Of a stretch of 64,000 nt of DNA, positions 51,752 through 63,300 are shown piece by piece. Origin of the DNA: Hominiventricola filiformis (GTDB lineage: Bacteria; Bacillota; Clostridia; Lachnospirales; Lachnospiraceae); the NCBI RefSeq assembly GCF_020686965.1, contig NZ_JAJEPS010000008.1, positions 1 to 64,000 of the forward strand. The letters run 5' to 3'. A program made the translations under genes and the position numbers. How positions within the stretch are numbered: the first letter of the stretch is position 1; each line of letters begins with the position of its first letter. Under the pieces are notes generated by a model. It worked only from the letters and a program-made list of their open reading frames with translations, searched no databases and was not told the origin of the DNA.

Positions 51752-53086
51752 ATGAGCTACGTTGATGAAGTACTCGCAAGAGTCAAAGAGAAAAACGCAT
51801 CTGAACCGGAATTCCTGCAGGCTGTAGAGGAAGTACTGGAGACCTTGAGACCGGTAATCGAAGCCAATGAAGAGAAGTATAAGAAAGAAGCTCTTCTTGA
51901 GCGTCTGGTTGAGCCGGATCGTCAGATCAAATTCCGTGTACCGTGGATCGATGACAAGGGACAGGTTCAGGTAAATACCGGATATCGTGTACAGTTTAAT
52001 AATGCCATTGGACCGTACAAGGGAGGTCTTCGTCTTCATCCGTCTGTAAACATCGGAATCATCAAATTCCTGGGATTTGAGCAGACCCTCAAAAACTCTC
52101 TGACCGGACTTCCGATCGGTGGTGGTAAAGGTGGATCCGACTTTGACCCGAAGGGAAAATCTGACAGAGAGGTTATGGCATTCTGCCAGAGCTTCATCAC
52201 AGAGTTATATAAATACATCGGAGCTGATGTGGATGTACCGGCTGGAGATATCGGAACCGGCGCAAGAGAGATCGGCTACATGTACGGACAGTATAAGAGA
52301 ATTACCGGACGTTACGAAGGCGTTCTGACAGGAAAAGGACTGACCTTTGGAGGATCTCTGGCTCGTACAGAGGCAACCGGTTACGGACTTCTCTATATCA
52401 CCCGTGAGCTGATGAAATGCCATGGTATGGATATAAAAGATAAAGTCTGCTGTGTATCCGGTTCCGGAAACGTAGCAATCTATGCGACTGAGAAAGCTCA
52501 GCAGATGGGTGCAAAAGTTGTTACCGTATCTGATTCTACCGGTTGGGTATATGATCCGGAGGGAATTGATCTTGCACTTCTGAAAGAAGTAAAAGAGGTT
52601 AAACGTGCACGTCTGACCGAGTATGCAGCTGCAAGACCGAGCGCTCAGTATCATGAGGGACGCGGAGTATGGCAGATCAAATGTGATATCGCTCTTCCGT
52701 GTGCAACTCAGAACGAGCTGCTTCTGGAAGATGCAAAACAGCTCGTTGCAAACGGCTGTACTGCAGTATGCGAGGGCGCTAACATGCCGACTACTCTGGA
52801 AGCAACTAAATATCTGCAGGACAATGGAGTACTGTTCATCTGCGGTAAAGCTTCCAATGCAGGTGGAGTTGCTACTTCTGCACTTGAGATGTCTCAGAAC
52901 AGCGAGCGTATGAGCTGGACCTTCGAAGAGGTAGATGCAAAACTTGAGCAGATCATGATCAACATCTATCATAACATTGATGATGCAGCAAAACGTTACG
53001 GTATGGAAGGCAACTATGTAGCAGGCGCTAACATTGCAGGTTTCGAGAAAGTTGCAAATGCGATGATCGCACAGGGAATCTTTTAA
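51752..53086 (+). CDS. gdhA: Glutamate dehydrogenase, hexameric NADP-type
   Basis: 444 residues. Links 2-oxoglutarate and ammonia to glutamate. Substrate Lys in PIGGGKGGSDFDPKGKSD, conserved GPYKGGLRLHPSVN, DVPAGDIGTGAREIGYM, and Rossmann motif VSGSGNVAIYATEKAQ. Length and motifs place it with biosynthetic NADP enzymes of the GdhA type. ATG 51752 follows GAGGAGA; the TTG at 51743 is ignored. Single-gene unit with its own terminator. Citrate synthase at 6881 and this enzyme belong to the same 2-oxoglutarate/glutamate route. Confidence 0.96.
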   Translation: MSYVDEVLARVKEKNASEPEFLQAVEEVLETLRPVIEANEEKYKKEALLERLVEPDRQIKFRVPWIDDKGQVQVNTGYRVQFNNAIGPYKGGLRLHPSVNIGIIKFLGFEQTLKNSLTGLPIGGGKGGSDFDPKGKSDREVMAFCQSFITELYKYIGADVDVPAGDIGTGAREIGYMYGQYKRITGRYEGVLTGKGLTFGGSLARTEATGYGLLYITRELMKCHGMDIKDKVCCVSGSGNVAIYATEKAQQMGAKVVTVSDSTGWVYDPEGIDLALLKEVKEVKRARLTEYAAARPSAQYHEGRGVWQIKCDIALPCATQNELLLEDAKQLVANGCTAVCEGANMPTTLEATKYLQDNGVLFICGKASNAGGVATSALEMSQNSERMSWTFEEVDAKLEQIMINIYHNIDDAAKRYGMEGNYVAGANIAGFEKVANAMIAQGIF

Positions 53087-53107
53087 TGGATTTATAAAAA
53101 AGCTAAC

Positions 53108-53150
53108 AAAATACCGCAGACCGGAAAAATCCGATCTGCGGTATTTTTAT
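53108..53150. terminator. Bidirectional terminator between gdhA and the second PrpR-type regulator
   Basis: Stem of about 16 bp (53108-53123 with 53131-53146, one mismatch), A-rich before and TTTTTAT after. Confidence 0.85.
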
Positions 53151-55069
53151 ATATTAAGATTGTATTTTTTCAGTTTGCGCCAGAGTGTGCTTCGGTCAAT
53201 GCCGAGAAGTCTGGCAGCTTTGGTCTGGTTGCCATTACATTCCTTCAACGCATCCTGAATGGCCTGCGCTTCGCTGCTGGCACGGGAGGGCGTGACCGGA
53301 GCTGCGGGAGCGTCAAAGAAGGCATTATGGTCATCGGAATCAATATCTTCCGGATAAAGTGCCATGGTAAGCTCATCAGCAGTAATTGCATCCGGGAAAT
53401 TATGAAGTACACTGACACGTTCTGCAACATTTCTGAGCTCCCGGACATTTCCTGGAAACGGAGTAAAAAGAAGCAGTTCCTGTGCTTCCGGAGTAAGCGG
53501 TGGAAGTTCTTCTACATTGTCCGGCAGATAATGTCGGAGCAGGCTGGAGAAGATCAGCAGGACATCTTTTTCACGGCGGCGGAGCGGCGGAAGAAAGACT
53601 CGCAGCACATCCAGCCGGTATAGAAGATCCTGACGGAAACGGCCTTCCACGATCAACTTCTTCAGATTCTGATTGGTTGCACAGATAATACGGACGTCGA
53701 TGGAGATCACTTTGTCGTCACCGATTCGCCGCACCTCACGTTCCTGCAAAACACGGAGAAGTTTGCTCTGTACATTGATGGATACTTCGGAAATCTCGTC
53801 AAGGAAAAGCGTGCCGCCGTGGGCCAGCTCGAAAAGTCCGATTTTACCTCCTTTATTTGTACCGGTAAACGCACCCTGGACATAAACGAAAAGTTCACTT
53901 TCCAGAAGATTTTCCGGAAGTGCGGCACAGTTGATTGCCACAAAGGGTCCGTCCTTTCGCTTACTGCAGTTATGGATACTCTGAGCGAAAAGTTCTTTTC
54001 CGGTACCGCTTTCTCCGAGCAGCATTATATTGGAAGAGGTCTCTGCAAAACGGCGGGCTTTTTCAATCGTGGTGTTCATGATATCACTGTTATGGATAAT
54101 ATCACGGAAAGTATATTTTGCCCGAAGTCCTTTATCACTTAAGTTTTTACGGATCGTGGCTTCCTGCTTCTGAATCTGCGTGATGTCCTGGAAAGAGATG
54201 AGAACGCCATCTACTTTTTCACGGATCAGAATCGGAATATACTCTATGGAGATAGTCTGGTCATAGAGCTGCTGAATTTCGTTGGACACTGCTTTTCCGG
54301 TGGAGAGAACTTCGCGATAGGTGGCATCCATAAAAGGAAGCATCTGCTGAAGTGACCGGGTTTTCAATGTTTTCTTCCGAGTCAAGGAAACCGCCTGCTG
54401 GTTTTCGATAATAATACGTTCCTGATTATCCACATACAGAATCGCATTGGTCGAAGACCGGATGACGGTTTTATATATTTCGTTTCGAAACTGCTGCATG
54501 GAAGACGCTTCGATAATACGGATTGCGTCATCTAGTACCTGGGTAATGGCTTCTTCACCGGCGCGGACAAAAAATCCGGGGATATCCTTATCCTGAGCAG
54601 CAAGGAATGCGGAGTATCCGCCGACAATGGCATCACATCCATGGTCAATCGCATCCTGTACGCACTGCTCCACACCCATATAGGTGCTGGTTGTGGAAAT
54701 GTAAATCGGAATATTTAAAACATCCGTAAGACTGTTCAGACTTTCAAATTCATTGCCTCGTCCAACGCATCCGATTTTACGCGGCGTCGGAGTGAGGGTA
54801 TCTCTGCAGTCAATAATGGCATGCAGGATATCAAGTGTCGTGATCGGAAGTGGAAGGATGGGAACATTCTGCTTCTGTGAAAGTGTGACTGCGGTGTAGC
54901 CGCGGGCAATGATCAGATCGTAGCCGCTGGAGATGACCTGATCGACTTTATCCACAGTCATCAGCTGAATGGTGGCATCAATGGCATCTTTATATTTTGG
55001 AATATCAAGAATCTTACAGGTTTTATCCACAAGTTCCGGGTATGGTACGATAATTAATACATGAATCAT
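53147..55069 (-). CDS. PrpR-type sigma-54-dependent activator with variant GAFTGA loop
   Basis: 640 residues with the same plan as the regulator at 274-2181: PrpR_N-like sensor (about 1-180), PAS (about 200-310), AAA+ (about 325-560; Walker A GESGTGKE near 351, LFLDEISEV), Fis-type helix-turn-helix at the end (CNGNQTKAARLLGIDRSTLW). The sigma-54 contact loop reads GAFTGT instead of GAFTGA, and the residues before it are LFVYVQ rather than LFGY. ATG 55069 follows GTGAGGTG. TTGCA repeats lie between promoter and start, suggesting autoregulation. Confidence 0.9.
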   Translation of the reverse strand: MIHVLIIVPYPELVDKTCKILDIPKYKDAIDATIQLMTVDKVDQVISSGYDLIIARGYTAVTLSQKQNVPILPLPITTLDILHAIIDCRDTLTPTPRKIGCVGRGNEFESLNSLTDVLNIPIYISTTSTYMGVEQCVQDAIDHGCDAIVGGYSAFLAAQDKDIPGFFVRAGEEAITQVLDDAIRIIEASSMQQFRNEIYKTVIRSSTNAILYVDNQERIIIENQQAVSLTRKKTLKTRSLQQMLPFMDATYREVLSTGKAVSNEIQQLYDQTISIEYIPILIREKVDGVLISFQDITQIQKQEATIRKNLSDKGLRAKYTFRDIIHNSDIMNTTIEKARRFAETSSNIMLLGESGTGKELFAQSIHNCSKRKDGPFVAINCAALPENLLESELFVYVQGAFTGTNKGGKIGLFELAHGGTLFLDEISEVSINVQSKLLRVLQEREVRRIGDDKVISIDVRIICATNQNLKKLIVEGRFRQDLLYRLDVLRVFLPPLRRREKDVLLIFSSLLRHYLPDNVEELPPLTPEAQELLLFTPFPGNVRELRNVAERVSVLHNFPDAITADELTMALYPEDIDSDDHNAFFDAPAAPVTPSRASSEAQAIQDALKECNGNQTKAARLLGIDRSTLWRKLKKYNLNI

Positions 55070-55085
55070 ATAAGCACCTCACTGA

Positions 55086-55144
55086 TGTTGCAGTTGCAAT
55101 GTTGCAATTATAGTTATCATACAACAATAAAATAGCGGATGCAA
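55086..55144 (-). promoter_or_regulatory. Promoter and TTGCAA repeats before the second PrpR-type gene
   Basis: Minus strand TTGCAT (55139-55144), 17-bp spacer, TATGAT (55116-55121). Between -10 and the ribosome site, three TTGCA units spaced 6-9 bp apart occur at 55088-55109 (GTTGCAGTTGCAATGTTGCA), a likely protein-binding cluster. Confidence 0.5.
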
Positions 55145-55233
55145 TGGGAAAAAGATGGAAAATAGGTGGGGGTTGAGTTATAATAATGACAGGTCAGACG
55201 AAACCTAGTAAAATCAAGGGTTTCCGTGATGCT

Positions 55234-55433
55234 GATTTAGTCCTACTACTTGTGCTAAATGCTTCAAATAGCGTACAAATGGATAGGATGGCGCCATTTT
55301 ATACTCAATACTGTCTATGAAAAGTAAATAGCCGGGATCTGCCAGCATAGGGTTTGCTGGTAGGTGTCGTTATACCTAAAACAGGGCTAAATCTATATTT
55401 CAGAAATGGAGTGGTGGATTTAGTCCTGTTTTA
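55234..55433 (+). other. Non-coding left-end region of the conjugative element with hairpins
   Basis: The 460 bp between 55070 and 55529 have no convincing gene. They contain a hairpin CTGCCAGCA/TGCTGGTAG (55340-55363), a 16-bp inverted repeat AAAACAGGGCTAAATC / GATTTAGTCCTGTTTT (55379-55394 and 55418-55433), and a direct repeat GATTTAGTCCT (55234-55244 and 55418-55428). After this comes AAAGGAGG with an 11-codon frame (GTG about 55454) whose spacing is poor. The region may hold the left attachment end, an operator or a transcription attenuator for parA. Confidence 0.45.
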
Positions 55434-55529
55434 ATTTTACCCGAAAGGAGGCAAGTGCCTAACCCTGTTTTTTATCCAAAAACAATGTAACCAATAACAA
55501 CAATTTTAACAAAGAAAGGAAATGCAAAT

Positions 55530-56351
55530 ATGTGCAAAGTATGGGGAGTCGTGACAAGAAAAGGTGGTGTGGGAAAGACCACAACTTCGACCACCATGGC
55601 ATATCTGCTGGCCAAGGCAGGCTACAAGGTGGCATTGATTGATTTTGACGGACAGCGGCATTCAACGAAATTAAGCGGAGTCATGTTGCCAGAAAAACTG
55701 CCAATTACAATTTATGAGATCTTATCATCATTAGTAATGGGCGAGGAATTGCCAGAAATAGAGACATACATCATTCACACAGAGTCGGGTGTGGATCTGA
55801 TACCAGCAAATAACAGACTGGATTATTTTGACAAGCTGATGTGCAATACAGATTTTGCGGAATACAAATTAAAGGAATATGTAGATACCATCCGAGACAG
55901 ATATGATTATATTCTCATTGATGGTATGCCAAAGATGGGTACTGCGATGATCAATATTATGATCAGTTGTGATGGCTTGATTGTTCCGGTACAGTCGGAA
56001 ACACTTGCAGTGGAGGGAATGGGCGAGTTCATGCGTGCATTTCATCGTATTAAGACACAGGCAAATAAGAATCTTGAAATTGAGGGCATTTTAATCACGA
56101 TGGATAGCGAACGAACCAAAGTATCAAAGCGTGTAAAGGCACAGCTACAGGAGACTTTTGGAGAAAAGGTGCGTATATTCTCAAACTGTATCCCACGTAC
56201 AATCCGTGTGCCGGATGCCGCAGACCACTGTATGACCATATGTGAATTTGAGCCAGATAACCCAGCATCGATTGCCTATCAAAATGTAGTAAAGGAGTTG
56301 ACAAAACATGACAAGAAAACCGAAAATACCGGAAAGAGGTTCATTGCTTAA
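55530..56351 (+). CDS. ParA-family ATPase of the conjugative element
   Basis: 273 residues. Deviant Walker A RKGGVGKTTTST near residue 10, Walker B-like LIDGMPKMGTAM, and a family segment DFDGQRHSTKLSG. Acts with ParB in partition or stability of the excised element. GAAAGGAAATG precedes ATG 55530. The end overlaps the ParB gene by 44 bp. Confidence 0.9.
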   Translation: MCKVWGVVTRKGGVGKTTTSTTMAYLLAKAGYKVALIDFDGQRHSTKLSGVMLPEKLPITIYEILSSLVMGEELPEIETYIIHTESGVDLIPANNRLDYFDKLMCNTDFAEYKLKEYVDTIRDRYDYILIDGMPKMGTAMINIMISCDGLIVPVQSETLAVEGMGEFMRAFHRIKTQANKNLEIEGILITMDSERTKVSKRVKAQLQETFGEKVRIFSNCIPRTIRVPDAADHCMTICEFEPDNPASIAYQNVVKELTKHDKKTENTGKRFIA

Positions 56352-57372
56352 TAACAGCATGGATGGAATGGATGAGCTGTTCAATTTCCAGACAAAGGAA
56401 GAATCAGCAGCGGAAAAACAAACGGAAAAAGTGTCTGGAGAAAACACGTTAGTGGAAATGGAGTTTGCCTATATGAGTGCATTTCCAGACCATAAATTCA
56501 AGTTATATACAGGACAGCGTTTAGATGATATGGTCAGCAGTATCAAAGAGTATGGTATCTTAATGCCGGTTATTCTTTGGCATCATGAAGGATTGTATAT
56601 CATACTCAGCGGCCATAATCGTGTCAATGCAGGAAAGATTGCAGGACTTACGAAATGTCTTGTTATCATCAAAGAGAATCTTTCTTATGAGGATGCAGTA
56701 CTGATTGTAACGGAGACCAACCTTCGTCAGCGTTCCTTTGACGATTTATCGCCATCGGAAAAAGCATATTGTCTGAAACAGCATTACGAAGCAATCAAGT
56801 GTCAGGGCAAGAGAAATGACCTATTAAATGAAATTGAAAACCTCTTAAACCCCAGTGAAATCAAGGAAAACGAGACACTGTCTGAAAATCAGAAAAGGTT
56901 GCGTTCAGACGAAAAACTGGGTGAGGAATATGGTCTGAACAGAGATAATGTTGCCAAGTATTTGAGGATAGCAACTTTGGTTTCACCGCTTTTGGAAATG
57001 CTGGATGAGAAAAAGATATCCATGAAATCAGCATATGATCTTTCTTTTGTAAAAGAGGAATTCATGCAGACCATGATTGCAGATATCTTAGTAAGTGGAG
57101 AGGTAGTGCTTGATACAAAAAAATCTGCACTGATTCATGATTATGCAAAGAATAAGACATTGACAGAGGAACGTATTGAACAGATCTTAAAAGGTGAGAA
57201 AACGAAAAAACCTAAGAGCACCGCTCCCCAGCCCATTAAAGTAAAGGGAAATGTGATCAGCCGCTTTTTTACCAAGCAGGAATCGAAAAAAGAGATCGAG
57301 GAGACGATAGAGAAAGCATTGGAACTATACTTCGCCAGAATGAGTGAAGAGAAGGAGCAGTTGGTTGGGTAA
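56308..57372 (+). CDS. ParB/Spo0J-like partition protein
   Basis: 354 residues. ParB N-terminal nuclease-like domain (about 65-150) with YGILMPVILWHH, LSGHNRVNAGKIAG (variant of GxRR) and ETNLRQRSFDDLSPSEKA, a helix-turn-helix region (LGEEYGLNRDNVAKYLRIA) and a C-terminal helical part. ATG 56308 lies inside the parA end and has AAAGGAG 10 bases upstream, so the overlap is real. Confidence 0.88.
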   Translation: MTRKPKIPERGSLLNNSMDGMDELFNFQTKEESAAEKQTEKVSGENTLVEMEFAYMSAFPDHKFKLYTGQRLDDMVSSIKEYGILMPVILWHHEGLYIILSGHNRVNAGKIAGLTKCLVIIKENLSYEDAVLIVTETNLRQRSFDDLSPSEKAYCLKQHYEAIKCQGKRNDLLNEIENLLNPSEIKENETLSENQKRLRSDEKLGEEYGLNRDNVAKYLRIATLVSPLLEMLDEKKISMKSAYDLSFVKEEFMQTMIADILVSGEVVLDTKKSALIHDYAKNKTLTEERIEQILKGEKTKKPKSTAPQPIKVKGNVISRFFTKQESKKEIEETIEKALELYFARMSEEKEQLVG

Positions 57373-60300
57373 AGCCACATATCTTGCTGACCTCTATCAG
57401 AAGTCAGTTGAAATTTTGACACAGAACCGGACAGAGTGGATGGGACTGTTGTCCAGTGTGTCAAAGTACTATAAGTTATCTTTTGATAAGAATGTACTGA
57501 TTTATGTCCAAAGACCAGATGCAGGACTGCTTGCCACCAAAATGGGATGGGAAAAGCAGACAGGGAGATATTTAAAGGCAGGATGTAAAGGCATTGGTGT
57601 TGTAGATATGGATAATCCAAAGGCAACACTGACCTACTATTTTGACCTTGCAGATACCCGTGGCAGTTATGATGGGTTCCGTGCCGCAATGAACGCAGTA
57701 TGGGAACTGGAAAGACAGTATCAGCCAGAAATCATGCATCGTTTTCATATACAGTTTCGTACAGACACGACAAGTATTGAGAATTGTCTGTGCCAGCTGG
57801 TGCAGATGCAGGGCAAGGCATATATGGCAAAATACAATCCTAAGCTGGAAGTAAAGGATGAGAACAGTGTCTTGTATGGACTGCCTGAAAAAGCGGTACA
57901 GGAAGAGTTCGCAAGGCTTGTATCGGACAGTGCAGCCTATATTGTATTCAGAAAATGTGGTATCCAGCCAGATGTTTTTGAGGAAACGGGAGCATTTCAG
58001 AATATCAGTCATTTTAATAGCACTGAAATGTTCATGGCACTGGGGTATCATGCAACAGCGATTGCGAAACCTGTGCTGATGGAGATCAACAGACAGATTG
58101 AGGAAATCAAAGAAGAGAGGAGCAGGCGATATGAACAGAGAACCATTAGTGAAGATGGAATATATGACAGGAGCAGACGGAATGCAGTATCCGAATCTCC
58201 AGATATCGGCAGACGAGAAGTTCGACAAGAAGGAGACAGGCCGGTTCGGAAGCCAGTGGAAGGAGTACATGAAGGAGAAACATCCACAGAGACTGTCAGA
58301 ACTGATAGCCACGGGGATGATAAACGAGATGATCTGCAAGGTGGACGAGGAAGCGGAACAGAAGAAAGAAGCCCTGATCCAGCAGTTATTGAATCTACAG
58401 CCTATGCCAGAGACAGAGGACACATTGGCCAGAGCAGGACACATGGAACTGATAACCAGACAGGCGGAAGAAATCATACTGGAAGAAGTGATCTATCAGG
58501 TCCGTTAAGTCAATCGAATAAGGAAACAGAGAGGGAACCCGATACGGCAGATGCTGTAGAGGGTTCCCTTTCTGTTTCCCAAGACGAACAAAATGCCCCC
58601 GCATTGGATTATACAGAGCCATCCGAAAGCGTAACAGCTGGTCAGCCACATAAGTACAGTGACAGAGAAATCAGATTATTTTATGAAAGTATGCTGACAG
58701 ATACAGAACTGTATCCGATAGGACTGTACGATGCAATTAACATCATTTTTGCTGAGAACACATCGCTGAAAGAAAAAGCGGAAGAGGTCAAAGCAGTTTA
58801 TGAAGAGTATGGGGACAGAAGAAATACAGCAAATAACAGTTGGACGGTGTTAAAGCCGGAAGCGATTCTGTTTCATTTTGGAGAAGGCGGTTTTACCCAG
58901 CTTACATGGTATGAGGCAGCCAATGTCATTGATATGCTCAGAGAGGCAGAGGAATATGTGCCTTATGAGGCGGTCACAGAAGAGGTCGATGAGATTGGAG
59001 ATTTTAATATCCCAGATGAAGTTGCCCAAATGCAGCCTTCAGACAGCCAGCGTACAAGAATGGGACAGCTCAATCTGTTTGAAGCCTATCCTGCCCAATA
59101 TGATACCGATGAGACAGACGGCACGCAGATCATAACAGACGAGCTGGACAGAGAAGAAATCAAGTCAGGTTATCTTCCATTTCCAGTAGGTACACATATC
59201 AGCTATGATGACCGAAATTTTGAAATCCTTGGGTATCTGGATGACAACCACACTGTTGAATTAGGGGATATCGAGCAGAGACAGGGACTGGACAGTTATA
59301 AGATACGGGAGCGCATTCCTGTAGATTTCATCAGATCAGCAGAGGTATTGAAAGAAGCTCAGACAGAAGAAAAAGAAAATGACCATGCCACAGAAATATT
59401 ACAGAATACAAGTCAAAATGAAGCAGAGAATTATCACTTTCTTCCGGAACATCATTTATATGATGGCGGGCCCAAAGCGAAGTTTCGGAACAATGTAGAA
59501 GCCATCCGATTACTGAAAAGCCTTCAGGAAGAAAAGAGAATGGCAACCAGAGAGGAACAGCTTGTGCTTGCAAAATTTGTGGGCTGGGGCGGTCTTGCAA
59601 ATGCACTCACACCAGAGAAGGAAGGCTGGGAAAAGGAGTATGAGGAAATCGAAAGCCTGCTATCCGAAGAAGAAATGCAGTCGGCATCCGCATCCACCCT
59701 GACTTCCTATTATACAGACCAGAACGTGATCAATTATATTTATAAAGCCTTGCAGAACTTTGGCTTTCAGTCAGGAAATATTCTTGACCCAGCAATGGGA
59801 ACTGGAAATTTCTTTTCCGCACTTCCAGAGAGCATGAAACAGTCAAGATTGTATGGTGTGGAACTGGAACCGATTGCCGGGGAGATCGCAAGACAGCTAT
59901 ATCCCAAGGCAGATATTTTGGTAAAAGGGTTTGAAGATACCCAATTCTCCGATAGCTTTTTCGATGTAGTGGTAGGAAACATTCCATTCAGCAGAATCAA
60001 GGTCAGTGACAAGCGTTATGACCGTCACAACTTCCGCATCCACGATTATTTCATAGCAAAAAGTCTGGATAAGGTCAGGGCAGGCGGTATCATTGCAGTG
60101 ATCACGAGCAAGTTTACCTTGGATAAGGAAAATCAGTCTGTGAGGAAATATATAGCACAGAGAGCAGAACTGGTTGGAGCTATCCGCCTGCCGGAGAATG
60201 CGTTCCGATCGATTGCTGGAACGGATGCAGTAACAGATATCCTTTTCTTGAAAAAGCGTTCACAGGAGATCATACCGGATGAATGGAACACACCATGGCT

Positions 60301-63300
60301 GTCCGTAGAAAAGGATGAGAACAACGTACCTTATAACAGTTATTTTATCGACCATCCAGAAATGGTACTGGGAACGATGGTACAGGAATCAGGCATGTAT
60401 GGAAGCAGTGATTTTGTAAGCTGTAAGCCATTTCCAGATAAGGAATTGGGAGAACTATTAGAAGATGCCATTGGAAATCTTCATGCAGTATATGAAGAAC
60501 CGGACACAGATCTGGCAGATGATAAAGATACCATTATAAAAGAGTGGCTGCCTGCGACACCAGATGTCAAGAATTACAGTTATGCAAAGGTAAATGATGC
60601 AATCTATTATCGTGAAGATTCCAGAATGTACCGCCAGGATATCACAGGGAAAAAAGCGGAACGTATCAAGGGCATTTTGGAAATCAAGACTGCGTTAAGA
60701 GAACTGATGGACTTTCAGCTTTATGGAGAACCAGAAAAGGATGAAGCAGAAGAGACGAAAGGATATGATGAACATCTGGCTGAATTGCTGGAAAATCTGA
60801 ATCAGAAATATGATTCCTACACAAAGAAAAACGGATATCTGAACAGTCAGGGAAATGTCATTGCCTTTGCAAAAGACTGCGATGCTCCACTGCTCCGGTC
60901 CATAGAGGATGAAGTGAAAGATGAGACCGGTAAGAAGATAAAGGGCGAATACAAAAAAACTGCGGTATTCTTTAAAGCAACGATCAAGCCAAAAGAGATA
61001 CCACAGACGGCAGATAATATTGAAGATGCCCTTCGCATCACGATGAATGTCAAAGGACGTTTTGACTTGGATTATATGCAGTATCTGTATCGGAAGAATG
61101 GCGGGATCACTACGAAATCGACAATCATCGAGGAACTTGGGGATAAGATATACCAGGACCCGGATAAATGGGAACCGGGAAACTCAGATACGGGATGGGT
61201 GCTTGCAGAGGAGTATTTAAGCGGTCATGTAAAGGACAAGCTTGCATCTGCAATCATCGCTGCTGACAATGCTCCAGACTTATTTCAGAGGAATGTGGAA
61301 GCGTTAAAGCAGGTACAGCCGGAACCATTAAAACCAGAGGATATCAGTTTTGTACTTGGTTCTACATGGATACCGGTCGAGTATTACCAGGACTTTATGT
61401 ATGAGAAATTCCAGACCAGTACATCCAATAAGAAAAGATATATCCATATTGAATTTGCAGAATGCACGGGAACCTATTTTATTACGGAAAAAGGATTTGA
61501 AAAAGGTTCCATAGCAGCGAACACGACATATGGAACAAAACGCATGAATGCCTATGAGATTTTGGAGAATACCCTGAATCTTCGTTCAGTGGAAGTCAGA
61601 GATAAAGACGAATATTATGACCCTGACAGCGGAGAGAAAAAGATAAAATATGTGCTGAACAGGCAGGAAACGCTTCTGGCAAGAGAGAAACAGGCGCAGA
61701 TAAAGATGGAGTTTGATAGCTGGCTGTTCGCTGATCCAGAACGAGGTACGGCTTTGACGCAGCTCTATAATGACCGTTTCAACAATATCCGTCCCCGTAC
61801 CTTTAATGGAGATGACCTGATACTTCCAGACATGAATGAGAGCATTACATTAAGAAAACATCAAAGGGATGTGGTCGCAAGAGGAATCTATGATGACGGT
61901 AATTTATTAGTAGCACATGAGGTAGGCGCAGGTAAGACCATGACGGCCTGTGCCATTGCGTATGAAAGAAAAAGGCTTGGTATCTGTAATAAACCGATGA
62001 TTGCTGTGCCAAATCATACATTGGGACAATGGGCAACCGAGTACATGCGTCTGTATCCCAGTGCAAATATTCTGGTGGCAGGAAAGAAAGACTTTGAAAA
62101 GAAGAACAGAAGGCGTTTTGTCAGCAGGATAGCAACAGGAGATTATGACTGTATCATCATGCCGCATAGTTCCTTTGAATTAGTGGGATTGTCAAGAGAA
62201 CGTCAGCTATCAGCCATGCAGCGCGAGATAGATGAGGTCACGGTACAGATCGGCGCGACTAAGGCGATGGAAGGGAAGAAATGGTCACTAAAGCAGATGG
62301 AGATATTCCGTCACAATCTTCAGACCAGATTTGATAATCTGTATAACGCTGAAAAGAAAGACGATACCATCATTTTCGAGGAATTGGGCGTGGATAATCT
62401 TTTCGTAGATGAATCCCATACCTACAAGAACAATTTCAGCTACACAAAGATGCAGCGTGTGGCAGGTGTTGGTGGAAAGAACAGCCAGCGAGCCATGGAT
62501 ATGCATATGAAGTGTCAGTATATCAATGAGATCACCAAGGAACATGGAGTGACCTATCTGACAGGAACCCCGGTAACAAACTCCATGGCAGAATTATATG
62601 TCATTCAGAAAACGCTGCAGCCTACAGAAATGGAACGCAGAGGACTTCTGATGTTCGATGCATGGGCGAGTACCTTTGGCAGAGTGGAATCAGCACTTGA
62701 AATCAGACCCGAAGGATCTGGTTATCAGATGAAGACACGTTTTGCAAAGTTCCATAATATTCCAGAACTGTTAGGAATGCTTTTTATGGTCGCAGATATC
62801 AAGACATCCGATATGCTGAACCTTCCTATCCCAAGATTGAAAACAGGAAAGTTTCAGGTAGTAAAGACACGTATCACACCAGATCAGCAGGATATGATGG
62901 ATGAACTGGTAGAGCGTGCAGAGGCAATCCGTAATCATGAGGTGGACAGCACAGAGGACAACTTCTTAAAACTTACCAATGAGGCAAGACTTTTGTCCGT
63001 TGATCCCCGCATTTTGGATGAGAGACTGCCCAGTGATCCGGATACCAAACTAAATACCTGTGCAAGAATTGTAGGGGAGATTTATAAGGAATCCACACCA
63101 CAGGCATCTACACAGCTCATCTTTTGTGATAAGGGAACACCAAAGAAAGACGGTTCCTTTGATTTCTATCATGCATTGAAAGACGAAATGATTGCACAGG
63201 GAGTGAAGGAAGAAGAAATATTCTTTATACATGATGCAGATACAGATACCAAAAAGGCAGAACTATTGGAGAAGGTCAGAAATGGTACGATCCGTGTACT

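Noticed and set aside
58878..59135. Second +1 open frame inside the giant helicase gene
   Set aside because: Unlike the frame at 58131, it has no ribosome site and its translation is Met/Arg/Ser-rich without protein-like patterning, while the long frame here encodes conserved sequence.
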